DNA from: Clarireedia homoeocarpa
Taxonomy: Eukaryota; Ascomycota; Leotiomycetes; Helotiales; Rutstroemiaceae
Assembly: GCA_001465935.1 (NCBI GenBank)
Contig: LNKV01000059.1
Coordinates: 1-64,000, forward strand
DNA length: 64,000 nt
Direction: 5' to 3'
Below the pieces are notes generated by a model that saw only the letters and a program-made list of their open reading frames with translations, searched no databases and was not told the DNA's origin. Of the stretch, positions 42,455-53,601 are shown in pieces (positions within the stretch are counted from its first letter, which is position 1; every line of letters starts with the position of its first letter). The translations under genes and the position numbers were made by a program.

Positions 42455-43381
42455 ATGGGAGTTCACCGAGAATCCTCCTCCTCCAACCTAGAGTCGGGCT
42501 ACGCCTCCGGTGCCTCTTCTCACAGTACTCTTCCACAAGTCGTCCTCACTAAAGCACACCTGAAATACATCAATGCTACTCTCAACAACCTTCAACCATA
42601 TGAAATCCTCCGATGGGCAAAACTCACATTCCCTAACCTCTTCCAGACCACTGCTTTTGGTGTGACGGGACTCGTCACATTAGACATGCTCAGCAAACTC
42701 CAGCAAGAACAACCCGAACTACCGGGAATTGATGCCATTTTCCTCGACACCTTGTATCACTTCAAGGAAACCCTCGAATTGGTGGAGAAGACCAAGAAGA
42801 GATATCCAAATGTCAACCTTCATGTATACAAACCAGAAGGATGCAACACCGTTGAGGATTTCGAGGCCAAACATGGCAAGGAGCTGTGGAAGACCAATGC
42901 AGATCTATACGACTGGGTTGCAAAGGTCGAACCTGCTCAGCGAGCATACAGCGAGTTGGATGTCGCTGCTGTGTTGACTGGAAGGAGAAGGAGTCAGGGT
43001 GCAAAGAGGGAAAGCTTGGACATTGTCGAGGTCGATGAAGCTGGTCTGATCAAGATTAACCCATTAGCTGTATGGTCATTCAAAGACGTACAAAACTACA
43101 TCAGAGAAAACAATGTCCCATACAACGACTTGTTGGACAGGGGATATAAGAGCGTCGGAGATTGGCACTCAACTGAGCCCGTTAACGAGGGAGAGGACGA
43201 GCGAGCGGGTAGATGGAAGGGTACCGAGAAGACCGAGTGCGGGATCCACAACAAGCGATCGAAGTATGCACAATATTTGTTCGAGATGGAGCAGAAGAAA
43301 CAACAAGAAGAACTGGCCACCAGACTTGAGAAAGTGCAGCTTAGCGAGGAAAAGATTGAGGATATCATGGTCGGAGCATGA
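42455..43381 (+). CDS. MET16: Phosphoadenosine phosphosulfate (PAPS) reductase
   Basis: Reduces PAPS to sulfite and adenosine 3',5'-bisphosphate using thioredoxin, in the cytosol; the third step of sulfate assimilation. A single 308-aa exon. Family landmarks: FQTTAFGVTGLVTLDML at about 63-79 (the PP-loop-type substrate pocket), IFLDTLYHFKETLEL at 95-109, KVEPAQRAYSEL and VLTGRRRSQG at about 157-182, and the C-terminal redox motif KTECGIHNKRS with active-site Cys262. The length and the lack of the two CxxC clusters of APS reductases favour the PAPS-specific class. The protein opens with a Ser-rich, poorly conserved N-terminus of about 25 residues. MET3 of the same pathway lies 30 kb to the left. 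Confidence 0.96.
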   Translation: MGVHRESSSSNLESGYASGASSHSTLPQVVLTKAHLKYINATLNNLQPYEILRWAKLTFPNLFQTTAFGVTGLVTLDMLSKLQQEQPELPGIDAIFLDTLYHFKETLELVEKTKKRYPNVNLHVYKPEGCNTVEDFEAKHGKELWKTNADLYDWVAKVEPAQRAYSELDVAAVLTGRRRSQGAKRESLDIVEVDEAGLIKINPLAVWSFKDVQNYIRENNVPYNDLLDRGYKSVGDWHSTEPVNEGEDERAGRWKGTEKTECGIHNKRSKYAQYLFEMEQKKQQEELATRLEKVQLSEEKIEDIMVGA

Positions 43382-43932
43382 TGTTAGTTATCAGCTTGTC
43401 AACTCGGCAACATGATGCGGTTTGAAGTAAAAATGATGTCCTTCTTTCTCGGAATCCGATCTTTATGAATGGCGTTTTGGGTTGAGAAACGGATATGATG
43501 AACGGAATGAGTATTATAGCATGGAGTTAAGGGCGTTGATTTGGAGACCTGATACCTAGCATGGTCGTCTCTTTGCTTTTGATCACTAGACGACGAATAG
43601 ATCTTTGCACTTGCATATATTGTAGATCGTCGCTCCAACAAAATAAAAATAATATCTATGCAAATCATTCGTGCCGATATTGAGTCTGTCGTGATGATTA
43701 TTTTTGAGGCCGACGTTCACTGGTTTAATTTAACATTGCCGTTAGTGCGGTAGCGAGCAATGTTCCCAAGACATTCTTGGTACCACCCCGCGCAAGTAGC
43801 ACAACTCTTAGAGAAGAGAAAAGACGAACTCCGGCGAAAGGCACGTCGAGCACAAGCAGAATTTCTAGATTTGGCGATACTTAGTAGGGTTGTAGCCATC
43901 CAGCCAATCTAGTCGGGGACCTGAAAGCACTT
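43382..43932. other. Intergenic region after MET16
   Basis: Convergent spacer between MET16 (plus) and the possible small gene (minus). It includes a 50-codon plus-strand frame at 43760-43912 that is rich in Arg, Lys, Glu and Leu (AQVAQLLEKRKDELRRKARR), possibly a remnant. Nothing else supportable. Confidence 0.45.
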
Positions 43933-44354
43933 CTAGTCACTTGTATCACTTTCCTTGCTCGAATCCGTCCCCGCCGGATCCCCGTTGAATGCATATGCAA
44001 CCGATGATATAAATCTCCAAGGAGTTTCGGACATCAGCTGGGACTTATCTAATCATTTGAATATCCCGAGATTATCGGGATATACCTTATAGTCGGAGTT
44101 GTGCGGTACACCGTTAGCTCCCGGACAAAGAATCGGGAAGCATGAGTCGGCCGGCATAATTGACCAGAGGTTCTCACGGGACTGAGCGCCGCCTAGGGGG
44201 ACGTTTTGCATGGAACAAGGACGATCGAAAGGATCGAGAAGGGCCAAGCCGCTGTTCTCGAACATATGTGGCCAGAAACACAAAATGATGGCATTTTGTT
44301 AAAGAACCATGAAATGTTACTGTACCCCCAAGCGGGCGGGGTCAGCGGCCGCAT
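43933..44354 (-). CDS. Possible small three-exon gene (99 aa), family unknown
   Basis: Exons 44354-44326, 44251-44086 and 44037-43933 join in frame (300 nt including the stop). The introns are 74 and 48 nt, with donors GTACAG and GTATAT and acceptors AACAG and CCCAG. The product starts MRPLTPPAWG|GLALLDPFDR, continues with four cysteines and a segment PADSCFPILCPGANGVPHNS, and ends in a hydrophilic DSSKESDTSD. There is no clear signal peptide on this model; an upstream exon (the open frame extends to about 44399 as HVVIVGLRRGRK) is possible. It lies divergent to and 190 bp from the Rrt8-like gene. The uninterrupted frame across two introns supports coding, but a remnant of a larger gene is also possible. 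Confidence 0.42.
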
Positions 44355-44544
44355 GGTCAGCTCTTTCCTGCCTCGTCGCAACCCAACAATGACGACATGC
44401 TAATTAGCAACTGCTAGTTCTACAATCCGTAGAACGAAACGGGAATCGGATTTCATGTCAACAAAACATTCCTGAGCAGCAAGACAGCAGATTTCTCGTT
44501 AATTTGAAGAAATCGACAAGCATCTAAAGAGAGGAAACAACAAA

Positions 44545-45972
44545 ATGTCTGGCGCATTGGAGAAAACAAAAGCGAAAGCGAAAGAGGTTGCGTGAGTTCA
44601 TGAACCATCCCTTTCCAGCTGAGAATGTTTCTAACAAAACTGGATTGATAGGAAGGAAGATTACGAAAAGGCTAGACATTTAGCAGAATCGGCAGCAATC
44701 AGCGGTGCATACCTATATCCTATCAAGGCATGTTGCAAAGATCCTCATACACACGTTTAGTCTAATGCGAAGATCAAATAGGGAATATTCTACTTCCTCA
44801 CTCACCGCACACTATGGAAACCACTCCTTTCGCAACTCGTTCCGACTCTCTCGCTTTCCGCAGTCGTTATAGTCTTCATGTTCTTATTTACCTATCTTCC
44901 ACAACTTGCCATTCTAATATTCACTAATGGCCCTCTCGCCGCGTTCTCCACGATTCTTCTCACCCTTTCCGAATCCAGCACGATCATCACTGTATTGTCG
45001 AAGAACTTCCTCATTGCGGACGCTCTTGTTGACACATTCGATGGAGTCATGGTTGCTAAGGGTCAAACTAAGGTAGTTGAAGGCAGCCGAGAAATCAAAG
45101 CTGGGAAATTTGGTGACCCAATGCGAAAATTGGGCAAAGTTGTCAAGGGGGTGGGTGAGAAATATAGTGTTAAGGGTCTGGTAAGATATTTGATGTATCT
45201 GCCATTGAACTTCATCCCAGTCGTAGGTACAGTCGTGTTTGTGGCTTTGCAAGGACGAACAAGAGGAGACAGTGTGCATTCACGCTATTTCCAGATGAAG
45301 GGTTGGTCGAACACACAAAAGGAAGAGTGGTTGAAGCAACATTCAGGAGCATATACTGCGTAAGTGATTCTTTCGATCTGTTGCCTGGGATTTCTTTACC
45401 CCGCCCCCGCCCCCGCCCCCGCCCCCAAAACATTCCTCCTCCTGGTTCAACCATCTTGGTCAGAATCGAGACTTGGGGACGACATGCATCTGCCTGAGTG
45501 CAGGAGAAGCGTTGCAGTCGAGGGTTCTTGCGCATTTTCGGATTCATATTTCCGTTCGATCGGGCAATTACTAGGTTTTCCAGAGGTTCTATACCCTGTA
45601 TATGCAGATGCTCATCACTGCTTTTTACGGGAGCTCTGCCTGCAGATGCAGTAAGGCGAACACTTGTCTTTGACAGGTATCACGAGCAAATTAAAACCCG
45701 GGCTTCTTATGATCAATTCTCTTCGTGCATAGCTGACTTTAATATAGGTTCGGTACAGTTGCTACCTTATTGGAGCTTGTACCCGTCGCCTCGATTCTGT
45801 TCTCGTTCACGAACACAGGTTAGTTCTCTTACTCCCCACTATATCTATCATCTTTCCTAACAACATCTCAGTTGGTGCAGCACTATGGGCGGCGGATATC
45901 GAAGGCAACGATATGAACATGACGCAGATAAATGCTTCTGCATCAGCGAGAGAGGGCAAGAAGACCGAGTAG
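44545..45972 (+). CDS. Rrt8/Lds-type (EI24-like) multi-pass membrane protein, 290 aa
   Basis: Five exons: 44545-44591, 44652-44727, 44782-45359, 45748-45818 and 45872-45972; 873 nt. Intron 2 has a GC donor (AAG|GCATGT) with a TAG acceptor; no GT donor keeps the frame. Hydrophobic stretches include LSAVVIVFMFLFTYLPQLAILIF (split here only by description) at about 66-88, GPLAAFSTILLTLSES at about 92-107, FIPVVGTVVFVAL, and TLLELVPVASILFSFTN. The ending FTNTVGAALWAADIE is typical of the Rrt8/Lds1/Lds2 group, which localises to lipid droplets and affects outer spore wall assembly in yeast. Function here is inferred from family resemblance. Intron 3 (388 nt) is long for this genome and carries a G-rich tract on the minus strand. 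Confidence 0.87.
45399..45426 (-). repeat. Hexanucleotide G-rich array (GGGGGC)n, strong G-quadruplex-like motif
   Basis: On the minus strand five G4-G5 tracts are separated by single C residues, inside intron 3 of the Rrt8-like gene (template strand). The plus strand reads ccgccc repeats. Confidence 0.95.
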
Positions 45973-47758
45973 AGCTACTATCTGCTGTGTCCCGATACTA
46001 GTCCCACGACTGTGTAACCAGCATCCGATCTTGCGGATGGCATTCGGTGCATGTAACAGACCCTCGGCAACCATTCGGTTGTTTCTTTTGTCGATCTAGT
46101 ACGGCAAAAGGGTGGAAAGAGATAGGGGAAATGATTAACAGCTTCAGCTTAATCAATTTCATCCAAGTCAGTGTTGAATATTATATCTCTTAAGAGCAGT
46201 CCTTTCATTTGCAGACTTATAATCTTTGAAAACACTGGTTCTTTTAGACGGTGAACACAATTTAACAGAATAGTAAGGCGTAGTATAGGATACCCAATCT
46301 ATTTTTGCATCTTATATCCATAGGCCAGTGCTTTCCGAGCCTATTTCAAAGTTCTACTCATGTTCACAGTAGTGCTCAGCCCAGGTAGTAATCATCCAAA
46401 CAGGAGAGGTCAGGTTACCGGCGGACAATATCGCAGGCGCGGCGAGTAGTATAGTTACTCGTCTCACCTCAACCCCTTGGTAATCTTTGGAAGTCTTCAC
46501 GGATCACATTTTAGCGTCAAAGCACAAGTAAACCGATTTTGGATTAATTAGAAACGGGTTGCTTCACATGTCTTCACACATAACCGGCACGATCAGGTAA
46601 GAAGCTTGATTAAACATGCAGGAACAAGCACAATAATCCACGGCCGGCTGCATATCAAGTGCCTTTTTGCGTCGTCTAGGATACGGATATGCAAGTTGCC
46701 TTTTCCTACCCATGATGTACTACTGTCGTGCCACTTCGGACCCAAATGCAGCCGTTTACTTGCGAGTGGAAGGGTGAATGGTAAGATACAACAGCAATTT
46801 CGATCGAATACAGGCAAGATTGTCAAAATAAGCTATCGAGATATATCTTCATGCCTCTCGGGTACCTGCCATATCGTACAGTGTTGGTGAACCTTGGGAC
46901 AGACAGGGAAGGCTGAATGACGACACCGATCTCCGTTGCTCGACGTGTTGACCCAATTTCTGGGATCAACGAATGGATGAAAATGGTTGAGCGGCAGGTG
47001 GGAACTGGCTGTTTTGGAGATACCTTCCTTATTTTTCATGGCTCTGATGAGGGATTAGAGAGACGTGGGAGTTTCAGAGAGTTGAGGAAGTAGAGAGTAG
47101 AGATATGACGTCGAGATGGCTGCTTGCTGATTCCACATGCTCGGTGCCTTCCTACTTACCTTTGCGCACTTTACTTGAGTCCCTTCTGCTCCTGGAGACG
47201 GCTAGCGGAAACCGGACCCAGCTTGGTGTTGGACCAATCCCCGTCCGAGAAAATCCCATCGAGGCATCGGGCTTGCAAAAATGCAATGTGCAGCGCAAAG
47301 GTGAGGTAGGCACTTGACATATTCCTTACAAGGAAGGGTACAAGGCTTCCTTCATTTTCATATATTCCTCTCTTCCACAGAGTCTTCTCTCATTTCAATC
47401 TCTTCATCTCAACTTCATCTCGTTTCAATTTGCCTTCCGATTATACATTTGATCGGCTGATTCGAGTCGACGTTGTAGTCTTCGAAAGCTTCGGATTTCT
47501 TTTCAAAGGGAGTTGGAAGGAAGTTGCCCGACTAACCCCCATCCCCATTTCCATTCTTTACTTGCTTCAGCTGCTTCACATTCGTTTGCCTTTTATTCTA
47601 CACGGGAAGAAGCTTCATCTGCCACCCAGTCCAGCTGGTGAGAACTCATTCTCTATTTCCATCTTCCCGTCTGGTTGGATACCAGCTCAACTTTCTGTTC
47701 TACCAAGGTGACTTATAATTGAACGGCTCCACTGACCCAAACGTGTTTGCAGATTAAG
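45973..47758. other. 1.8-kb intergenic region before the Ser/Thr-rich secreted protein gene
   Basis: No supportable gene; frames of 60-95 codons at 46593-46890, 46833-47039 and 47105-47317 show no family features. 47340-47430 is C/T-rich (ctcttcatctc-like) and probably the promoter or leader of the following gene. Confidence 0.55.
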
Positions 47759-50700
47759 ATGAAGGTCGATTGCCCAGATATCGGCCTCGTTTCGAGCGCG
47801 TTTCTCTTGGGCTTGATTCCTGCAGCTCAGGCGTTACCACAGTGGCTTCAGCCTCATCCTCGTGGTGCTCGCGCAGACGCGTTTGCTCCTCGAGATTACA
47901 CCATCTATGAGAGAGCGGAGGGTAACATCGAGCATTATACGCCTTATAGGTACGGGCCACAGCCAACCATCTCCACTATAAGCTCAGGTTCTGCTGCGAG
48001 CTCCGACTCTGGAGAAGAGACTTCCTCATCTGGTACTGAAATTAGTAAGTCATTAACTCAATCTCCATTAAGTATTAAATTTAACCTTTGCAGGTTCTGC
48101 TACGCTTACTGCTCCTCTCTCTACCGGTACTGCACCCATCAGCCTCTTTACTACACCAGGATCTGGCGGAGTGTCACCCGTCGTCTCTTATTCTACAATC
48201 ACTATATCTCTCTCGCCGCCAGAAGAATCTACAACATCTGCCTCTAGTTATGACCCTGGAACTTCATCAGTTTCAACGGGCATCACTTCGGTGACCGAGG
48301 GTAGTCCATCAGCCACATCTGGAAGTTATACCGCCAGTAGCCCATCTGCTCCGACGGACACTGTTTCTAGTGACAATGGCAGTTCGCTCACCGTATCTCA
48401 ATCTGCATCTGAGCCAACTGGAACATCGTCTTCCGATGCGCCTGCGACAACAAGTCATTCCATTCACTGCAATCACAACAATTGTCTACGTCAATTCATC
48501 CGATCGTCTTCAATTGTTGAATCCTTTTGTGCTACATATACACTTAGCGAGAACACTGCTACCACAGGTCTTCCTGCTTATGTATCCCATTGTCATGATT
48601 CGCCCTCTAGAATATCTTCTGCATGTTCTTGTCTCAATACAGGTGCAGCTGCCACTACAGTTCCACCTTATGGCTACAATAGTGGCTCTGCCACCGAGGG
48701 CGGGTCCCCAAGCACGTCGGCGGTAAGCGACAGTCAAACATCCTCACAGTCAAGCATTACCCCTTCGTACTCTTCGCCGACTCTTTCTGGACCAGTGACC
48801 ACGAGCTCCTCATCGCCTGCCACCCCGGACTCTTCCGCTACCGGAACAGCATCAACACCAAGCTCCGGAAGCCTAGACTCCACATTCACGGGTACCTTAA
48901 CCTCAACACTCCCTGCCACTAGCACAACATCGTTGACCAGTGAACCCGCAGGCACTTCTTCTAGTGATCAAAGTTCAAGTGCTGATGAAACGAGTGCAAC
49001 CGAAACTATGGCAAATCCTTCAGCAAGCTCGAGTTCTAGCGGTAGCGAAACAAGCAGTAGTGAGACAGCTCCTACTGAAAGTCCTACTGGTCCAGCCCGC
49101 ACGTCCGGATCAAGCTCTGAAACTTCAAGTTCTTCAGATTCATCATCGACTGCCGCTGAATCGAGTAGCGTAAGCGGTCCAACTGGTAGCTTCCCGTCGT
49201 CATATATTTCAGGTAGTACATCATCAACCGGCTCATACACGAGCACTTCAGCAGCTGCAACCGCACCTTTAACGACTGGATTTTCTCCAAGTAACCCGTC
49301 CGGTGCTGGTGCATCCTCAGCACTTGGGGCTTCTGACACTAGTGGTGCACCATACACGAATAGTACATTGTCAGTGTCTCCAACGAGCTCTGCAGCATCC
49401 TCAGGAACAGCTCCGTTAACCTATCCGTACTCTTCGGGCACCGGTATTTCTGCAAGCGGAAGCGTTTCTGGAGGCATATCCTTAGACCCTGGTACTTCTA
49501 CACCTCTCTACCCAAACTCCACGACATTGGCCACATCTAGTGCTGCCGACGCCGCACCTCTGTCATCTGGGAGTTCAAGCAGTTTGATTTTGTCGACTGG
49601 ATTTCCATCACCAACCCCGATATACCCGCTAAACTCCACATATGTGTCAAGTGGACCTGCCCCTTCGGGTACTGCACCTGTGCATGCCACATATCCGTAT
49701 GAAACTAGTATTTCTGGTAGTTCCTCGGATTCAGGTGTATCGGGTGGTATTAGTACGTCTGCAACTTCGTCTGTGCCTCCCTACCCAACCGGAAGCAATG
49801 GTACAGCGACTATTGAACCAACAGAAACAGGCAGTCAGATCTCTGCTGGATTTGGATCTTCGGTATCTTCGGTATCCTCGATCTTGAGCACTGGTAACTC
49901 ACCTTCACCCAGTGCTTCGGGTGGGGTAGGTGCTTCTTCAGGGACTTCCCTTCCTTATTATCCTTACCCAAATACCACTTTGGCAATCAGCGGTCCAACT
50001 GGTACGGGATCTGGAAGTTCGGCTTCGGCAGTTTTCACAACTTGCACTGAAAATTCAAGCTCTAGCAGGGTTTCTTCTGGTGTTTCTTCCGGTGTATCAG
50101 GTGGCGTCAGTTCATATGCTCCATATCCGATTTACAATGCTTCGACCACGGTAGAACCGACGGCACCAGGTAGCTCCGGAGGTTTCCTCACTACAATTAT
50201 ATCGGGCGGAATCAGTTCTTCTCTCCCAACTTCTGCTCCCTACCCAATCGGCAATGATTCAACCACGGTAGGACCTACAGGTACAGGAAGTTCTGCTGTT
50301 TCTGGAGGATTGACATCATTGTCTTCTTCTGCTCCCTCTGGAAGCTTACCAACATCGAGCATCTCGGGTGGCATTAGCTCATACCTCGGGTATTCTGCTC
50401 CGTATCCCATCTATAATTCCTCGGTCACTTCAGGGCCAACAGCTTCAGATAGCTTACCATCTAGCGGACTCACTTCCCTATCCTCTTCCCTCCCGCTAAG
50501 CACGGGCATCTCACCGTCGAGTGTTTCTAGTGGCATTGATCCTTCTACTTCAGCATCGGCACCACCATATCCGTCGTACACAAGTAATTCAACTCTACCA
50601 GCTGGAACTGGCACAGTATTTCCTGTTACGTCCTCACCTCTCGGATCCGGAAGCTATCCATCAAGCACTGCAGTTCTCGGCACAGGGGTTTCTAGTTCTA

Positions 50701-51407
50701 CTGACTCCGGGGCTTCTACTTCCGCTCCGTATCCATCCGCTTTAAATGAAACACTCACAAGCGGGCCAACAGGAACATCTCCGCCCGTTGTCAGCTCGAG
50801 TGCTATTGCCCCAGGTAGCTCCACTTCACTTAGTAATGGAACCTCAATTGCTTCGACCCTGTCCACGAGTCTATCCAATTCAAATTCTCCTCCCTCCACT
50901 CAAGCCTCAGGAGCTACGTCCATTCCATCCTATCCTACCACTGGGTCATTTGGCAACAGCTCTAGTATTGTTTCACCCACTTCATCCGTTCCTTCAGGTA
51001 AGTCCAATGACGATGCAAAACCGCGTGAGAAGTTTCACTGACATACCAAAGGTGGCTTTGGCACACCAATCACATCGGCAGCATCGACCCCATCTACTTT
51101 TGTGACCTCGGTCTCATCTGGTTCAGCAGCACCAGTTAACTCATCTTCCAGTGCGGTCGCATCAAGCTATGATCCAGCTTCTTCGTCGTCATCACCATTA
51201 ACATCCTTGACCTCGGAATCTTCAAGCACTGGACTTCCCACAAGCACTTTCACCTCAACCAGCTCCCCTCACCCACCCCCAACGTATGCTCCACCTCCAC
51301 CTCCATACTACCATCCTCCTCCACCACCGCCAAACTACTACGGCTTTCCAAAGCACTTCGGCAGAGACAGCACCATCGTTCGCCGCTTGACTAATATGTT
51401 GTGGTGA
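47759..51407 (+). CDS. Large secreted Ser/Thr-rich mucin-like protein (1181 aa)
   Basis: Three exons: 47759-48044, 48094-50997 and 51052-51407; 3546 nt. The N-terminus is a signal peptide with a hydrophobic core (VSSAFLLGLIPAAQA), cleavage likely near Ala26. Residues about 80-1140 are Ser/Thr/Gly/Pro-rich and would be heavily O-glycosylated. One island breaks this: six cysteines at 221, 226, 241, 262, 273 and 275, ending in the SACSCL motif common in fungal surface proteins. From about residue 470 loosely repeated modules of about 55-60 residues each carry a Y-P-x(2)-N-x-T type core (APYPIYNASTT, APYPIGNDSTT, SAPYPIYNSS) followed by a GPTGT-like stretch. The C-terminus is Pro/Tyr-rich (PPPPPYYHPPPPPPNYYG) and ends basic (RRLTNMLW), with no hydrophobic GPI signal. 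Probably a cell-wall or matrix protein. Confidence 0.87.
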
Positions 51408-52125
51408 TCAACAAATACTTCGAGCTATATGCTCACCCACAAATTTTCGCTTCTAGACTTGCTTCCATTTTGATCGAATCCACTCAGATACGGAACGAAT
51501 GTTTCTCTTGTTTTTCTTTCTTCTTAGTATGATGTTTTCTCCTTTTATGTATGGATCGATGATTTTTCAAAAACGGCTATGGTGTGCATTAATGAATGTT
51601 AGTATTATTTTTTTTTTGGCACGTGGTTGCGAGTAGGCCTTTTGAGCTGAGCTGTGGCAGGGGTTAGTTATTAGGGTTACTCAGATATCAGGGACAATTC
51701 AACTATCGAAATTGATTTGGCTCCACAAGGATACAAGAAATATCAAATCAAGACTTTCCGTGTGATGGCTTTGGGATACATGTGATTTTTATATACTTTT
51801 AGACACGTCTAAATGTGAATTACTTACAAATAAATACAGCCCTTTTGCAGATTTGATAAGCTTCAACACACCAGAGGTATTGACCGAACACTTAGGACAA
51901 TGCAGAATGACCCGTAGATGACTGTCCCGAAGTATCAGAGGCGTTTGCTCGCGCCAGGTAAGTAAGATCAGCATGAGTTGAGTTGAAGATGAGGAGCCAG
52001 CGACCGAGCTTTGCCATAGCCATAGAGACAGTCTCTTCTCCTCCCTGGGAAGAAAATCGGTGTTTATGCTTTCACCTCTAATTTATTTTATTTCAAGACA
52101 TCCATAATTTCATTTTCGACTCTTT
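51408..52125. other. Convergent intergenic region
   Basis: About 720 bp between the mucin-like gene (plus) and ADE1 (minus). A/T-rich with T10 near 51610. No gene seen. Confidence 0.65.
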
Positions 52126-53228
52126 TTATTTGGTCTCCGGTGCCTTTAACGCATCTTCCCACTTTCTACCCGTTAACTTCTCAAATGCTTCGCGATATTT
52201 CTGCGCGGTCTGCGCAACAATATCATCTGGCATCGTGACGCCCTCCTTGCCCTTCAACCCCTCCCTCGTCAACCAATCCCTCAAGAACTGCTTATCATAA
52301 CTTTGCTGTTCCTTTCCCACCTCATATTTTTCCGCAGGCCAGAAGCGACTCGAGTCTGGCGTTAATACTTCATCTACCAGCACTACTTCATCCGTCTCCT
52401 CGTCTAATCCGAACTCGAATTTTGTGTCCGCGATGATGATCCCCCGCTCGGCGGCGTAGTCGCGAGCTGTGGTGTACAGTTTGATGGCGAGGTCTTCGAT
52501 GCGCTGGGCGTATTTCTCGCCGACGATTTCGGCGGCGCGGGAGGGGTGGATGTTTTCGTCGTTTTGGCCGGCTTCTGCTTTTGTCGAGGGAGTGTATAAT
52601 GCGCCTTGTGGGAGGGCTTGGGAGTTCTGCAGACCAGCGTCGATGGGGATGCCGTGGATGGTGGTGCTTTTTTGGTATTCTTTCCAGGCAGAGCCGGTTA
52701 CATAGCCCCGGACGATGGCTTCGATGGGGAATATTTTGAGTTTGCGCACTTGCATCGAGCGGTTATGGAGAAGGGTTTGTTGGGAGGGGGAGATGGAGGG
52801 CGGGAGAGTGAGAGTGAGGAAGTGCGTGCGCAGGGTGGGAATGAGGGTTGTGAGGACGGAGAACCAGTGTGCGGAAAGGAGGGTTAGGAGGGCTCCTTTG
52901 GATGGGACGCCCTGGGGGTAGATGTCAGTGGTGAATACTAGAGGCTAGACCGGAGAAAAGGATTGAGAGAGGGAGAAAAAGACCGGGGGAGGATAGAAAA
53001 AGTCGAGGAATAGGTTGGTAGATGAGGAGAGGCAAGAGGGGATGAGAATAGATGGAATTAGAGAAGAAGAACACTCACGTTTTGCATAATCACATCATAT
53101 GCTGAAATTCGGTCTGATGCGACGAACAAGAGAGTCTTTTCGTCAATTTCGTAGAGGTCTCGAACTTTGCCCTCGGCGATCTTGGGCAGCCCGCTAACAG
53201 CGAGAGATGTGAGAGCTTGGTCTGCCAT
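52126..53228 (-). CDS. ADE1: SAICAR synthetase (phosphoribosylaminoimidazole-succinocarboxamide synthase)
   Basis: Joins CAIR and aspartate with ATP to form SAICAR in de novo purine synthesis, in the cytosol. Two exons, 53228-53079 and 52911-52126, with a 167-nt intron (GTGAGT donor, CCCCAG acceptor); 311 aa, close to the yeast enzyme length. Landmarks: EGKVRDLYEIDEKTLLFVAS near the N-terminus (ATP-grasp-like loop), SDRISAYD at 38-45, IEAIVRGYVTGSAWKEY at 113-129, IIADTKFEFG at 209-218 and VDEVLTPDSSRFW at 229-241, matching both family signatures. The start MADQALTSLA was chosen over an upstream in-frame ATG 11 codons earlier, because alignment to the family begins here. It is head-to-head with PRP21. 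Confidence 0.97.
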
Positions 53229-53601
53229 TGGAATTTCAGCTTGATATTTATGAATACACAACTTCGTGAAGCTTCAGCGATGTGTTTCGGAGACCTTGGA
53301 ATCAAACTTGGGTGTGACTTCTTCCCAAAAGAAATACATAGGAAAACAAAGTATAGTGGGGTGAACTGGACCGCGGGGCTGTATCGCGGAGTTAAAAAAA
53401 ATTGGTTGACTGATTTGCGGAAGGGAGTCGGACCGGAAATATTATAAACCGAGTCTATGCCGCTTGAAGTGAAGCTTAATTCTTTGGCTAGGATTATTCG
53501 TGCTTCTACAAGGCTGCTGTTGGCTTTTCTTGCGACATCCATCATTGACTTGGGTAACGTCAACACGTCTCGAGGCATAGACCTAATACCAATTACTCAT
53601 A
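53229..53601. promoter_or_regulatory. Shared divergent promoter between ADE1 and PRP21
   Basis: Only 373 bp separates the start codons of two divergently transcribed housekeeping genes, so both promoters and leaders must lie here. No specific transcription-factor site is claimed. Confidence 0.7.
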
